From Caenorhabditis elegans (lineage: Eukaryota > Nematoda > Chromadorea > Rhabditida > Rhabditidae), in NCBI RefSeq assembly GCF_000002985.6, contig NC_003279.8, positions 1,922,001 through 1,986,000 of the forward strand: a DNA stretch of 64,000 nucleotides. The letters run 5' to 3'. The notes beneath the pieces are model-generated. The model did no database searches, was not told the origin of the DNA, and was given only the letters and a program-made list of their open reading frames with translations. Every line of letters starts with the position of its first letter. Positions within the stretch are counted from its first letter, which is position 1. A program made the translations under genes and the position numbers. Below, piece after piece: positions 1 to 10,352 of this stretch.

Positions 1-752
1 GGAAATTTTCATTTTTGGCAAATTGGCGATTTGCCGATTTTCCGGAAATTTTCATTTTTGGCAATTTGCCGGTTTGCCGTTTGCTGGAAATGTTCAGAGG
101 GGTTTTTTTTATAAGACAGAAACACTTAAAACTCTCCATTTTTGAATTTTTTCCCGTTTTTTTCTACATATTTTCATAGAATTTGCTTACTTTTCAAAAT
201 AGATGTAGGAACATTTATAGAATGCGTTTAATTTTGCCATTTGAAATTGAAATTCTAAAATTTCCAAAAAAAAAAAAAGAAATGCGAAACCATAATTTTC
301 CGAAAATTCCCGGCAAATCGGCAATTTGCCGGTTTGCCGTTAACGTTTTTTTTTTTTGAAAAATTTTAATCTTCACAGATTTTTGAGCACATTTTAATAT
401 TTTCTTCATAAAAATATATTTTATTTTTAAAGGTTTCCAAATAATAAATAACATGTCCAAATATAATACGGAAATGCGCGGCAATTGGAAATTTCCGGCA
501 ATTTTCAAACCTAATTATTTTTCAGAAATTGAAAAAACTCTTTCAAACAAATTTCAAATTTTCAAACGGAAAACGTTAATTCATTTAAGAATTTAATCAT
601 TGTGTGATTGAAGAAATATAATTGTACAGTAAAATTAATGTTTAGGCTCTTTAATCTGCAAAAAGTATCAAACTTATATTTCAGGCAATTTTGATTTCCG
701 GCAAATTGCCGGTTTTCAAAATGGCCAAAAATACGATTGCCGTGCGCTCCTG
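1..752. mobile_element. Right part of a hAT-like CCGGCAAATTGCC element, in an intron
   Basis: The window opens inside a non-autonomous repeat made of CCGGCAAATTGCC-type units at 1-90, 300-345 and 680-745, around an AT-rich core at about 100-280. The same core recurs at 24713-24880 and 63095-63290. The right end at about 735-752 reads GCCGTGCGCTCCTG, a diverged version of the GCCGCCCACTCCTG end of the copy at 24583-25041, which has target-site duplications. The left end lies outside the window. It sits in the intron just upstream of the terminal exon at 785. No coding capacity is seen. Confidence 0.6.
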
Positions 753-784
753 ACTGAAACGTACAAATTTCAAAATCCTTACAG

Positions 785-952
785 TCCGAAGCCGTAATCC
801 CGGGAAACGACATCCTATTCTTCAATCGCAGTGCCGGAAAGCAAATTCGTGTCCTATCGCCGAATAATTCCGATAATAACAATTTTGGAAAACAAGACGT
901 TGTGAGAGGATCGAATCGAATTAAGAAAACTATTGAGAAGCTTTTTGATTAA
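785..952 (+). CDS. Terminal exon of an unidentified gene entering from the left
   Basis: A good nematode acceptor (AAATCCTTACAG, ending 784) opens a 168-nt exon that reads in one frame to TAA at 950-952, giving 55 residues. The peptide begins SEAVIPGNDILFFNRSAGKQ and ends in a basic tail (RIKKTIEKLFD). Codon choice is balanced and coding-like, unlike the surrounding AT-rich repeats, and the exon does not overlap a recognisable repeat. I do not recognise the family. The rest of the gene lies left of the window. The acceptor phase is unknown from this exon alone; frame 0 is the only frame without stops. Confidence 0.6.
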   Translation, partial: SEAVIPGNDILFFNRSAGKQIRVLSPNNSDNNNFGKQDVVRGSNRIKKTIEKLFD

Positions 953-1766
953 ATTTTTTTTTTTTTGATATGAATGTACAAATTTATTTAATTTTTAAGG
1001 GTTTTTTTGGTGATAATTTGTGATTTTTCTTACGACATAATTATATTGGTGCTTGTGAATGTATATATATGAATAGAATTCTATGCAATTTTACAATTTT
1101 TTTTTGCCTAATTTCTGATTTTCCAATCGTTTTGATAACGAATATGTATTTTACTTTTTTTTTTCTAAAATTTTGTTTTCAATTTTTTTTAAAGAAAAAC
1201 ATACAATTTTAGACACTTTATATAAAAAAAATTACAATTTTCAGATACAAATTTTTTTTTGATAAATAAAAAAATTAAAAGAAACAAAAATTAATATTTT
1301 TAGAAGAAAAATCGGAAAATTTGTAGACAACAAAACAAATAATAATGATTATTAAATAATTTTTTTTTCTAAAATAGTTTTTTTTTCAAAATTTCTAACA
1401 TAACAAAAATACAAAAAAGTTTGATAACGATAATTTTTTTTTGTTGATATTATTCGAATTATTTGATTTTACTTACTTTTTTTTTCATAAGAAAATTGAA
1501 ATATTTGAAAAAAAATGTTGAGACATTCTAAACAAATATTTATAAAAACAAAAAATTTACAAAAATCAAAATTTTTAGAAAAAAATTTGAAAAAACTATC
1601 AAAAAATGTTTGTTTTTAAATTAATTTTAATCAAGAGATAAAAAATATTTAGAAACTAAAATCAATATTTTTAGAGAACTTTTTTTTACAAACTTAAAAT
1701 ATCGGAAAAACTAAAAAATTTTTTGTTTAAAAACATTAAATTATTTAAAGAAACATTTAAAATATT
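953..1766. other. AT-rich intergenic DNA
   Basis: Region downstream of the first gene, dominated by A and T runs with short imperfect repeats. I see no exon, RNA gene or clear poly(A) signal. Confidence 0.5.
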
Positions 1767-2168
1767 AAAGGTGGTGAAGTGGAATTTTTTTTATTGCTTT
1801 ATTAGACTTAAAATAGTCTGAAAATACCGAATTTCATAATGAAACTTTTTGAAAACTTCAAAAAAAAAAGTTATGACGGCTCAAAAAATGGCCTAAAATT
1901 AGTTAAAATTTGAAATTTGAACGACTTGTCAAGCGGCTGGAGACTAACTTTTTTGAATTCACCTTTTTCAAAAAAGTTAGTTTCCAGCCGCTTGACAAGT
2001 CGGTCAAATTTCAAATTTTAACTAATTTTAGGCCATTTTTTGAGCCGTCAAAACATTTTTTGAGAAGTTGAAATTTTCAAGAAGTTTCATTATGAAATTC
2101 GGTGTTTTCAGACAATTTTGAGTCTAATAAAGCAATTTTAAAAAAATATTCGACTACACCACCTTCAA
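1767..2168. repeat. TTAAAGGTGG-ended palindrome (family 3)
   Basis: About 190-bp arms are inverted around 1955. The left arm contains TTATTGCTTTATTAGACT, AAAAGTTATGACGGCTC and the motif CTTGTCAAGCGGCTGGA, and the right arm carries their complements. Other copies: 5369-6100, 42238-42765, 48686-49263 and 60565-61105, with partial copies near 13060, 31010 and 59915. The ends resemble the PALTTTAAA-type palindromes of C. elegans. Confidence 0.8.
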
Positions 2169-2287
2169 ACACTACAATTTCAAAAAACAAATATTTGGAA
2201 AAAAAATTAATTAAAACTAATTTTTTTTTGTCATTTTAGAAAATACAGCATAAGATATTTACCGCCCGTAAAATTAAAAAAAAAATT

Positions 2288-2299
2288 TCTTTTTTTCAG
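2288..2299 (+). promoter_or_regulatory. Candidate trans-splice acceptor upstream of the GH20 gene
   Basis: A TTTTTTTCAG acceptor ends at 2299, 73 bp before the chosen ATG at 2373, with no convincing upstream exon. This fits a spliced-leader site, but an ordinary 5'-UTR intron is possible. Confidence 0.4.
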
Positions 2300-2372
2300 C
2301 CGCCGTCCATGTAGAGTATCTTCCATGATCACATGAACTTCTTGAACTTCTTGTACAATACAAATTACAATA

Positions 2373-5300
2373 ATGCATAAAATGTCGAAACTCTGTTTTC
2401 TAGCATTACTTTCCGTCACCTTCATGCTTATTTTCGTACTCACCACTCCATATTCCAATGATCGATCCAGTTATGCTGCTTATGAGGGTGGAATCGATCC
2501 GAGAAAGACTAGACAGTTTAAAAATGTAAGAAAATGGCTTATTTGACAGCGAAAAATTATGAAAATTAATTTGGAAATTTGAATTTTCAAAAAAAAAATT
2601 CAAGGAGAATTTGGAAATTCTGACTAATTTGAGAACCATCGGTAAAAAAATCTGGAAATTTTTTTTTAATATTGAAACATTTCCAGAAATTTTTAGAAAT
2701 TTCCGAAAACTTCTGGAAAGCTTTAGGAACCTCAGTGAAATTTTTTTTCAAAAACCTGAAATTTTAAAGAAGTCCTGAAAAAATTTCTTTATAAAGTCGA
2801 AAAGGTCCCGGAAAATTGAAGAAAAAAGTGCTTTAAAAAATTCGAGAAATTTAACGAAATTTTCAGAAATTTCTGAAGACATTTTTTGAAAAAATTAGAA
2901 AAAATTAGGGAAAATTCAGGGAATTTATGGAAATGTTAAAAAAAAATTTTTGGAATTTTTGGAAGGACTCTTTGATTTTCTTCATATTTAAATGAAGAAA
3001 ATCAAAGCGCGCTCCAATGCGAATTTGTTCTTTTTTGGAACATTTTTGTTTCATTTTTGTCGAAAAAAACCGATAAAAAATCGGCAAAAATGAATAAAAA
3101 TGATTTTAAAAAACTGAATTCGGCGAAAAATAAATAAAATAAATATTTATAAATGAAGAAAATCAAAGCGCTCTCCAATGTGAATTTCTTTGGGCGCGTA
3201 CTTGAAAAAAAAGTGATGCGGGCACAAATTAATTTAATTCGGCGATTTCAAGCTTAAATGTAAAATCATGGGAATTTTTTTGATTTTTAATTTTTTCACA
3301 TTGATATTCGGAATCAGGGGAAATTTGGGGTCAATTAAAAATATTTCTCAGATTTTGGTACTCCACCTTTTAAAAATTTTTTTCGAATGCTTCATAAAAG
3401 TGCCCAAAAATTTGAGATCTTCGCAATTTATTTTATCGACTTTATAAAATATTTCCCAGATTTCAGTACTCCACCGTACCCTTTAACTTTTAGGTATTTG
3501 TGCTCCAAAAACAATAAATGTACTTAAATCAACGAATAAACGCCCAATAAAAGACCAAAATATTTATCAAAATGTGATGAATAAATAAAAATTAGGTTCC
3601 AGACGTTGCGACACCGAGAAGTTGGAAAACATCTTGATTTTAGCTGAAAATAGGTCTTATTTTCCCGAACTTTGAACCGCCATAACTTTTTTTTGAGGAA
3701 TTTTCAGAACGTTTCATTACGAAATTCGGTAGTTTTGGACCATTTTTGGTCTAAAATAGGAAAGTCTCAAATTTCGGTACCCCCACCTTTAAAGCTTCTT
3801 GAAATTTTTACAGAAACTTCTGGAAAAGTCTGGAAATTTGTTTGAAAAATCGAGAAAATTCTCGTAAACTTTTGCAGAAATTTAGAAACGACTAGAATAC
3901 ATCAGAAATTCAAATATTTAGAATTTTTCAAAAAAAAAAACCGGTTAAAATAATAAAATATTTCCCAGATAATAGTACACTTGGACCTAAAAGGAGCACC
4001 ACCACGTGTCGAATATCTCATTGAATTCTTCAAATTACTCTCAAAACATCATGTGGATGGAATTCTTATCGAATATGAAGATATGTTCCCATATTCTGGA
4101 GATATTGAAGAAATTCGAAGAGATTTACATTATAGTGAAAATGATATTAGAAGAATTATTCAAGCAGCTGAAGTGCATAATTTAGAAGTTATTCCTTTGA
4201 TTCAAAGTTTTGGACATTTGGAATTTGTACTAAAAAAGTCGAAATTTATGGGGCTTAGTGAGGATTTGATTGATGTAAGTTTTCTTTTTTTTTTTTTTTT
4301 TGAAAAATTTTTGAAACAGTATTTTCTGATTTATAATTTTTATATATGTATACATATATATATATAATTAAAAATTATCCAATTAATTTTTTTATTTGGA
4401 AAAAATGGAAACTTTGCGATGCTTCAGATTTTTTCAGAAATTTCTTTTTAAAAATTTCTTTTTAATTTTGTTAAAAAATCATTTATTTGTCGAAAATGAA
4501 AATTTCCGGCAAATCGGCAAATTGCCGGAATTGAAAATTTCCGGCAAATCGGAAAATCGGAAAATTTCCGGCAATTTACCGGAATTGACAATTTCCGGCA
4601 AATCGGCAAATTGCCGGATTTGAAATTTTCCGGCAAATCGGAAAATCGGCAAATTTCCGGCAAATCGGCAAATTTGCCGGAATTGAAAATTTCCGGTAAA
4701 TCGGAAAATTGCCGGAATTGAAAATTTCCTGAAAATCGGCAAATTGCCGGAATTGAAAATTTCCGGCAAATCGGCAAATTTGCCGGAATTTAACATTTCC
4801 GGCAAATCGGCAAATTTGCCGGAATTTAACATTTCCGGCAAATCGGCAAATTGTCGGAATTGAAATTTTCCGGCAAATCGGAAAATCGGCAAATTTGCCG
4901 GAATTGAAAATTTCCGGTAAATCGGAAAATTGCCGGAATTGAAAATTTCCTGAAAATCGGCAAATTGCCGGAATTGAAAATTTCCGGCAAATCGGCAAAT
5001 TTGCCGGAATTTAACATTTCCGGCAAATCGGCAAATTTGCCGGAATTTAACATTTCCGGCAAATCGGCAAATTGTCGGAATTGAAATTTTCCGGCAAATC
5101 GGAAAATCGGCAAATTTGCCGGAATTGAAAATTTCCGGTAAATCGGAAAATTGCCGGAATTGAAAATTTCCGGCAAATCGGATAATTGCCGAAAATGAAC
5201 ATTTCGGAAAAATCGGCAAACCGTCAATTTATCGATTTGCCTATTTTGTCGACAAAAAATTTGGAAATTTGGAAATTCTAGCATATGCAAAAATATGTAG

Positions 5301-8300
5301 AAGTTTGAAAAATTATAATTCCGAATATTGATAATTTCCACTAATGACCGGAACATTTTAATTTCCTAGTACTGTAAAAAATTGTGATTTTTAAAAAATA
5401 AAAAAATTTTCCAGATTTTTGTAAAGAAAATTCAAGAATGTGTGTCACATTTTGGAAAAAAAAATTATATAAATTTTTTTATTGCTTTATTAGACTCAAA
5501 ATTGTTCTTCTCAAACTTCTCAAAAAAAAAGTTATGACGGCTCAAAAAATGACCTTAAATTCAGTTAAAATTTGAAATTTGACCGATTTGTCAAGCGACT
5601 GGAAACTGATTTTTTTTTTGAAATTACAGTCAAATTTTGAGTATAAAATATAATTATTTTGCGTTTTCAACTCGATTTAGGTATTTTAAAGTCGATAAAC
5701 TGCGAGTTGGTTTAAAAAATTTAAAAATCTCGCCGTTTATCGATTTTAAAATACCTAAATAGAGTTGAAAACGCAAGATAATTACATTGTATACTCAAAA
5801 TTAGACGGTAATTTCAAAAAAAAAATAGTTTCCAGCCGCTTGACCAGTCGGTCAAATTTCAAATTTTAACTAATTTTAGGCCATTTTTTGAGCCGTTTAT
5901 AACTTTTTTTTTGAGAAGTTGAACTTTTCAAGAAGTTTCATTATGAAATTCGGTTTTTTTCAGGCAAATTTGAGTATAATAAAGCAATAAAAAAATTTAT
6001 ATAATTTTTTTTCCAAAATGTGACACATTCTTGAATTTTCTTTACAAAAATCTGGAAAATTTTTTTATTTTTTAAAAATCACAATTTTTTACAGTACTAC
6101 TGACTTCTTTTCCCAATTCTAACGATTTTTGTAACGCCGCATTTTTTGTTTCTTCCAGCTCAACACAATCTGCATATCGGATTCCAAATCAATCGATATT
6201 GTCAAACAAATGATCGAACAAATCCGCCGGCTTCACCCGAATTCCACACGAATTCATATCGGAGCCGACGAGGCTTACCATGTGGCAGAAGATCAACGAT
6301 GTATAGAGCGAATGGAAAAAGAATCGATAGGGAAATCGGATTTAAAGCTTGAGCATATCGCAAAAATTGGGAAATTCGCCAGAGAAAATGCAGGATTTGA
6401 GACAGTATTCGCGTGGAATGATATGTTTGATAAAGAATCAGAAGAAACAATTCGAAAATCGAAAATCAATAAATTTATAGTTCCAGTGGTGTGGGGATAT
6501 CGAACTGATGTTACTGAAAATGGATATTTTCCCGATGGACTTTTTGAGCGGATTTTTAATGTTTTTGATCGATTTTATGTGGCTAGCGCGTTTAAAGGTA
6601 TTATAATATCGATTTTATTTATTTTTTTTTACAACAAAAAAATTGTTTTTTAGGAAAATTTAATTTCGTTTAAGAAAATTGATTTGCCAAAAATGGACAT
6701 TTCCGGTAAAACGGTAAATTTCCGGCAAATTGGCAATTTGCTGGAATTGAAAATTCCGGTAAAACGGCAAATCGGAAAATATCCGGTATATCGGCAAATT
6801 GCCGAAATAAAACATACCGGCAAATCGGCAAATTGCCGGAATTGAAATTTCCGGTAAATTGGCAAGTTGCCGAAATTGAAAATTTCCCGATGGACTTTTT
6901 GATCAAATTTTTAATGTTTTTGATCGATTCTATGTGGCTAGCGCGTTTAAAGGTATTATAATATCGATTTTTTTAGGAAAATTTAATTTCGTTTAAAAAA
7001 ATTGATTTGCCGGATTTGAAAAAAATTGCCGGATTTGAAATTTTCCGGCAAATCGGAAAATCGCCAAATTTCCGGCAAATCGGCAAATTTGCCGAAGATG
7101 AAAATTTTCGGCAAATCGACAAGTTGCCGGAATTGAAATTTCCGGTAAATCCGCAAATTGCCGGAATTGAAATTTCCGGCAAATTGGCAAATTGCCTGAA
7201 ATGTTCAATTCCGGCTAATTGCCGATTTGTCGGAAGTTGTCATTTTCGCAATTTGCCGATTTATAGGAAATTTCAATTCCGGCAATTTGCCGATTTGCCG
7301 GAAATTTTCATCTTCGGCAAATTCCCGATTTTCCGGAATTTTTAAATTTCAGCATATTGCCGGTTCGTCGATTTGCCTGAAATTTTAATTCCGACTATTT
7401 GCCGGTTTCCCGAATTGCCGGAAATTATCAATTCCCGTGTAGTTCTGGGAAAATTGTATTTCCGAAATTTCCTAAAAATCCCAATTCAACGATAATTCTT
7501 CTATTCAAAATTTATTACAGGCGCTGATGGAGCCCGTCAACAATTTTCGAATATTTCTCGATATCTGGAAAATCAGAAATCCTACGTAAATTTGATGGAT
7601 TTACACAAAAACGCCGCTGCTCAAAAAGTCGACGGAATCTTTGTTACTGGCTGGAGTCGATTCAATCATTTTAATGCTCTTTGTGAGCTTCTTCCTGTCG
7701 CAATTCCATCACTTATCGTTGATTTATTCTATTTAAATTATCAGCTCACCGAAAAAGATGCGTGGAGGGCGATGAAAAGTAGTTTAGAATGCGAGAATCG
7801 ACGGCATTTACGTGGAATTCTTGCCGAATCGACGGTGCATGGATGTAAATTCCCGGGAGCTGACGTTTTTGAAATCGTGAGCAGTTTTTTTTTTCGAAAA
7901 CTGGCAAAAATCTGGCAAAAAATTTGTTTTTTTTTCATTTGAATGACAGAAAATAGACCCTAATGACCGTATATAACTGTTTAAAAAATTTTCAAAAATC
8001 AACAAAAATGGGGCGACAAACGATTTTTTCCGGCAAATGGGCAAATTGCCGGACTTGAAAATTTCCGGCAAAACGGCGAATTGCCGGACTTGAAAATTCC
8101 TGGCAAAACGGCGAATTGACGGAATTTAACATTTCCGGTAAAACGGCAAATTGCCGGAATTTAAAATTTCCGGCGAAACGGCAAATTGCCCGAATTTAAA
8201 ATTTCCGGCAAAACGGCAAATTGCCGAAAATGAAAAAAACCGGCAAATGCCGCCCACACTTGATTTATAGACCTTTCAAGTCAGAATTTGAACATTTAAA

Positions 8301-10032
8301 AAAATCGGCAAATTGCCGGAATTGAAAATTTCCGGCAATTCGGTAGTTTGCCGGAATTGAAAATTTCCGACAATTCGGCAAATTGCCGGAATTGAAAATT
8401 TCCGGCAAACCGGTAATTTGCCGGAATTGAAAATTTCCAGCAAACCGGTAATTTGCCGGAATTGAAAATTTCCAGCAAATCGGTAATTTGCCGGAATTGA
8501 AAATTTCCGGAAAAACGGCAAACCGGTAATTTTTTCATGAATTTTTTTTTGGAATTGAAAATTTCCGGCAACCATGTGAATTGTCGGAATGGGAAATTTC
8601 CGGCAAATCGGCAATTTTTTCTTTGTCTCTATTTTTCAGACACTTTATATAAATAACCGAAATTTCTAACAATTTCTTTCGGGTGATCAAATTTTATTTA
8701 CGAAATTTTTTTGTGAGAAAAAATTTTCAAAAATTTGACAAAGTTTGGCAAGTTTTAAATCAAATACAGACGAAAAACTAAAGAAAAGCCGACGAAAATT
8801 TTGCCAAACAACGCGAAAATAAACGTGGTGTCGGCTTGATCTACAATGATCTACAAAAAATGCGGGAGAAGAGACGCAGAGCTCCCAACTGATTTTGCAT
8901 GGTTAAGAACGTGCTGACGTCACATTTTTTTGGGCAAAAATTTCCCGCATTTTTTGTAGATCAAACCGCCTGGCACCACGTGAAAATATCGAAAATGACG
9001 TCACTTATTTGCGCCGGGAATTCAAATTTAATTCGGGCGTTTTTTTTTTTGATTTTTGCAAATTTGAAAAAAAATATTTCTAGCTTGTATATTCGGTCAT
9101 TCGGGCCTATTTTCTGTCATTTAAAGCAAAAAAAAAAACATTAATTTAAAAATTTTAATGAAAAACAGAAATTCAAACTTCCGCCAAAAATTTGTTTTAA
9201 TTTTAAATTTGAATTTTGGCCGAAATTTAAAAATTCAAATTCCCGCCGAAATTTTTGGAAAATTTTAACTTTGTAACTTGAAAAAAAATCAAATTGAAAG
9301 TCCCGCCAAAAAAATTGTTTTGGAAAATTTTTGGAAATGTTAAATTCGAGCTTGAACAGAAAGGACAAGTTATTGAACAAATTTGAAAAAGAAAACAATT
9401 TCTGAGTAGGTCTCGCGCCACGATCTTAGCCAAAAGCTTCAAATTTCACGTGGTGTGAGAGTGTCTCATTTCGGCTTGATCTACGTTGATCTACAAAAAA
9501 TGCGGCACAGCTCTCAACTGATTTCATATGGTTAGGAACGTGCTGACGTCACATTTTTTCGGGCAAAAATTTCCCGCATTTTTTGTAGATCAAACCGCCT
9601 GGCACCACGTGAAAATATCGAAAATGACGTCACTTATTTGCGGCGGGAATTCAAATTTAATTCGGGCGTTTTTTTTTTTTTGATTTTTGCAAATTTGAAA
9701 AAAAAAAATTTTTAGCTTGTATATTCGGTCATTCGGGCCTATTTTCTGTCATTTAAAGCAACACAAAAACATTAATTTAAAAATTTTAATTTTTTCAAAA
9801 AAATTTCCAGATAATGCACGACTGGAAGCGTGCAGTTGACCGTCGAATCTTTGGAAAACCCGATCAACAACCATCTCCAGACTCAGAAGCCATTGAAATT
9901 TTGAAAAACCTCAAAAAATCATTGAACCAATCAATATTGTATAAAACGGATGCCGATGAGGTCTTCAATCAGTATTTACATGATTATCACTCATTAATTG
10001 CTCAGAATACTCGAACAGAGATTACTAATTGA
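2373..10032 (+). CDS. HEXD-like beta-N-acetylhexosaminidase (GH20)
   Basis: Five exons: 2373-2525, 3969-4274, 6159-6597, 7521-7876, 9811-10032 (phases 0,0,1,0). They join without a stop into 491 aa, close to human HEXD (about 486). Residues 7-25 are hydrophobic after a short basic start, suggesting a signal anchor and a lumenal enzyme. Exon 2 begins with a HEXD-like barrel start (IIVHLDLKGAPPRVEYL) and carries IEYEDMFPY and QSFGHLEFVL. Exon 3 holds the GH20 catalytic pair in IHIGADEAYH (Asp190-Glu191). Exon 4 carries TGWSRFNHF and CELLPVAIPS, as in HEXD. The family removes terminal GalNAc/GlcNAc from glycans. C. elegans has several such genes (hex-2 to hex-5); I cannot say which this is. Introns are packed with repeats. 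It is likely the first gene of an operon with the transporter downstream. Confidence 0.93.
2970..3372. repeat. Half copy of a palindromic element (family 5)
   Basis: In intron 1 of the GH20 gene. It matches one arm of the palindrome at 29497-30085, including TCCAATGCGAATTTCTTTGG-like and GATGCGGGCACAAAT segments, and ends near a TACTCCACCTTTTAA terminus. Confidence 0.65.
3470..3797. repeat. Half copy of a palindromic element (family 4)
   Basis: Also in intron 1. It matches one arm of the palindrome at 25452-26017 (AACTTTGAACCGCCATAAC, ATTACGAAATTCGGTAGTTT) and ends in CCCACCTTTAA. Confidence 0.65.
4495..5215. repeat. CCGGCAAATCGGCAAATTGCC tandem array
   Basis: About twenty head-to-tail units of 30-36 bp in intron 2 of the GH20 gene. 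A higher-order block of about 220 bp is repeated: a marker variant TTGTCGG occurs at 4851 and 5072. Long open frames here on either strand come from the stop-poor repeat unit and are not genes. Confidence 0.85.
5369..6100. repeat. Large palindrome (family 3 core with extra outer arms)
   Basis: A family 3 palindrome (about 5480-6000) sits inside a further inverted repeat (5369-5480 against 5985-6098) with the segment TGTCACATTTTGGAAAAAAA and its complement. The whole 730-bp palindrome lies in GH20 intron 2, ending about 60 bp before exon 3. Confidence 0.8.
6690..6880. repeat. CCGGCAAATTGCC repeat cluster
   Basis: Short array of the hAT-like unit in GH20 intron 3, lying between exon 3 and the duplicated exon fragment at 6880-7014. 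Confidence 0.7.
6880..7014 (+). pseudogene. Duplicated 3' end of GH20 exon 3 plus donor
   Basis: About 130 bp starting at the TTTCCCGATGG motif repeats the end of exon 3 and the start of intron 3 (6528-6665), including the splice donor and the following TATTATAATATCGATTTT. The frame is still open and reads DGLFDQIFNVFDRF and so on, with a few substitutions. No acceptor-like CAG immediately precedes it; upstream is repeat array. It is best read as a non-functional tandem copy, although it keeps a usable donor. Confidence 0.7.
7014..7445. repeat. CCGGCAAATTGCC repeat cluster
   Basis: Second array of the hAT-like unit in GH20 intron 3. Orientation switches near 7200, where GCCGGAATTGAAA units give way to GGAAATTTCAATTCCGG units. 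It ends about 75 bp before exon 4. Confidence 0.7.
8022..8615. repeat. CCGGCAAATTGCC repeat cluster
   Basis: Two arrays in GH20 intron 4 (8028-8260 and 8300-8615). The first is bounded by GGGGCGACAAACG on the left and GCCGCCCACACTTG on the right, which resemble degraded termini of the hAT-like family. Confidence 0.7.
8822..8988. mobile_element. CACGTGGTG-ended MITE (family A)
   Basis: Ends AACGTGGTG and CACCACGTG flank near-palindromic arms with TTGATCTACAAAAAATGCGG on the left and its complement CCGCATTTTTTGTAGATCAA on the right; the middle has ACGTGCTGACGTCACA. The same element occurs about a dozen times in the window. Confidence 0.8.
9165..9445. repeat. Left arm of a 2.9-kb-spaced inverted repeat
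   Basis: This GGCGGGAATTTGAA-rich segment ending in GGCTAAGATCGTGGCGCGAG (complement) is the inverse of 12066-12335. With the adjoining family A MITEs, the two arms bracket the last GH20 exon and the first transporter exon. Confidence 0.75.
9446..9616. mobile_element. CACGTGGTG-ended MITE (family A), in a tandem duplication
   Basis: Second family A copy in intron 4. The segment 9515-9795 repeats 8885-9165 almost exactly, including flanking non-MITE sequence (TAGCTTGTATATTCGGTCAT), so the MITE and about 180 bp beside it were duplicated together at a spacing of about 630 bp. Confidence 0.8.
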
Positions 10033-10061
10033 ATTAAAAATTTTGTATTTGTTGTCCCACC

Positions 10062-10197
10062 CACGTGATGTCAGAGTGTGTGTCTCATTTCGGCTTGATC
10101 TACGTTGATCTACAAAAAATGCGGCAAAGTTCTCAACTGATTTTTGGACAAAAAAATCCCGCATTTTTTGTAGATCAAACCGTAATGGGACAGCCTA
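10062..10197. mobile_element. Family A MITE in the GH20 3' UTR
   Basis: Starts at CACGTG (10062), carries TTGATCTACGTTGATCTACA and the complementary CCGCATTTTTTGTAGATCAA, and ends at TGGGACAGCC. It makes up most of the space between the GH20 stop codon and its probable poly(A) signal. Confidence 0.75.
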
Positions 10198-10243
10198 AAT
10201 TTTGGCGGGTTAAAAAATTGCATTATTTCCAAAAAAATTTAAT

Positions 10244-10249
10244 AATAAA
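10244..10249 (+). terminator. Poly(A) signal AATAAA of the GH20 gene
   Basis: AATAAA lies 212 bp after the stop and is followed by a U-rich stretch (10255-10340), then by an acceptor at 10343. This order is typical of C. elegans operon gene junctions. Confidence 0.55.
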
Positions 10250-10335
10250 CGAGGTGTTTTATTGGGTTTTTTCAATTTTTTAATGGTTTTTTTGCCATTT
10301 TTATTATCTTTAATTTATATTAATTTCCACTGAAA

Positions 10336-10351
10336 TTTTTCAGAATTTTAG
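10336..10351 (+). promoter_or_regulatory. Candidate SL2-type trans-splice acceptor
   Basis: TTTTTCAG ends at 10343 and a second AG at 10351 lies one base before the transporter's ATG region. It is about 95 bp after the upstream poly(A) signal, the usual spacing for downstream operon genes. Confidence 0.5.
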
Positions 10352-10352
10352 A

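Noticed and set aside
4448..5356. Minus-strand open frames of 109-246 codons
   Set aside because: Products of the CCGGCAAATTGCC array in a GH20 intron, with the same low-complexity peptide as other arrays.
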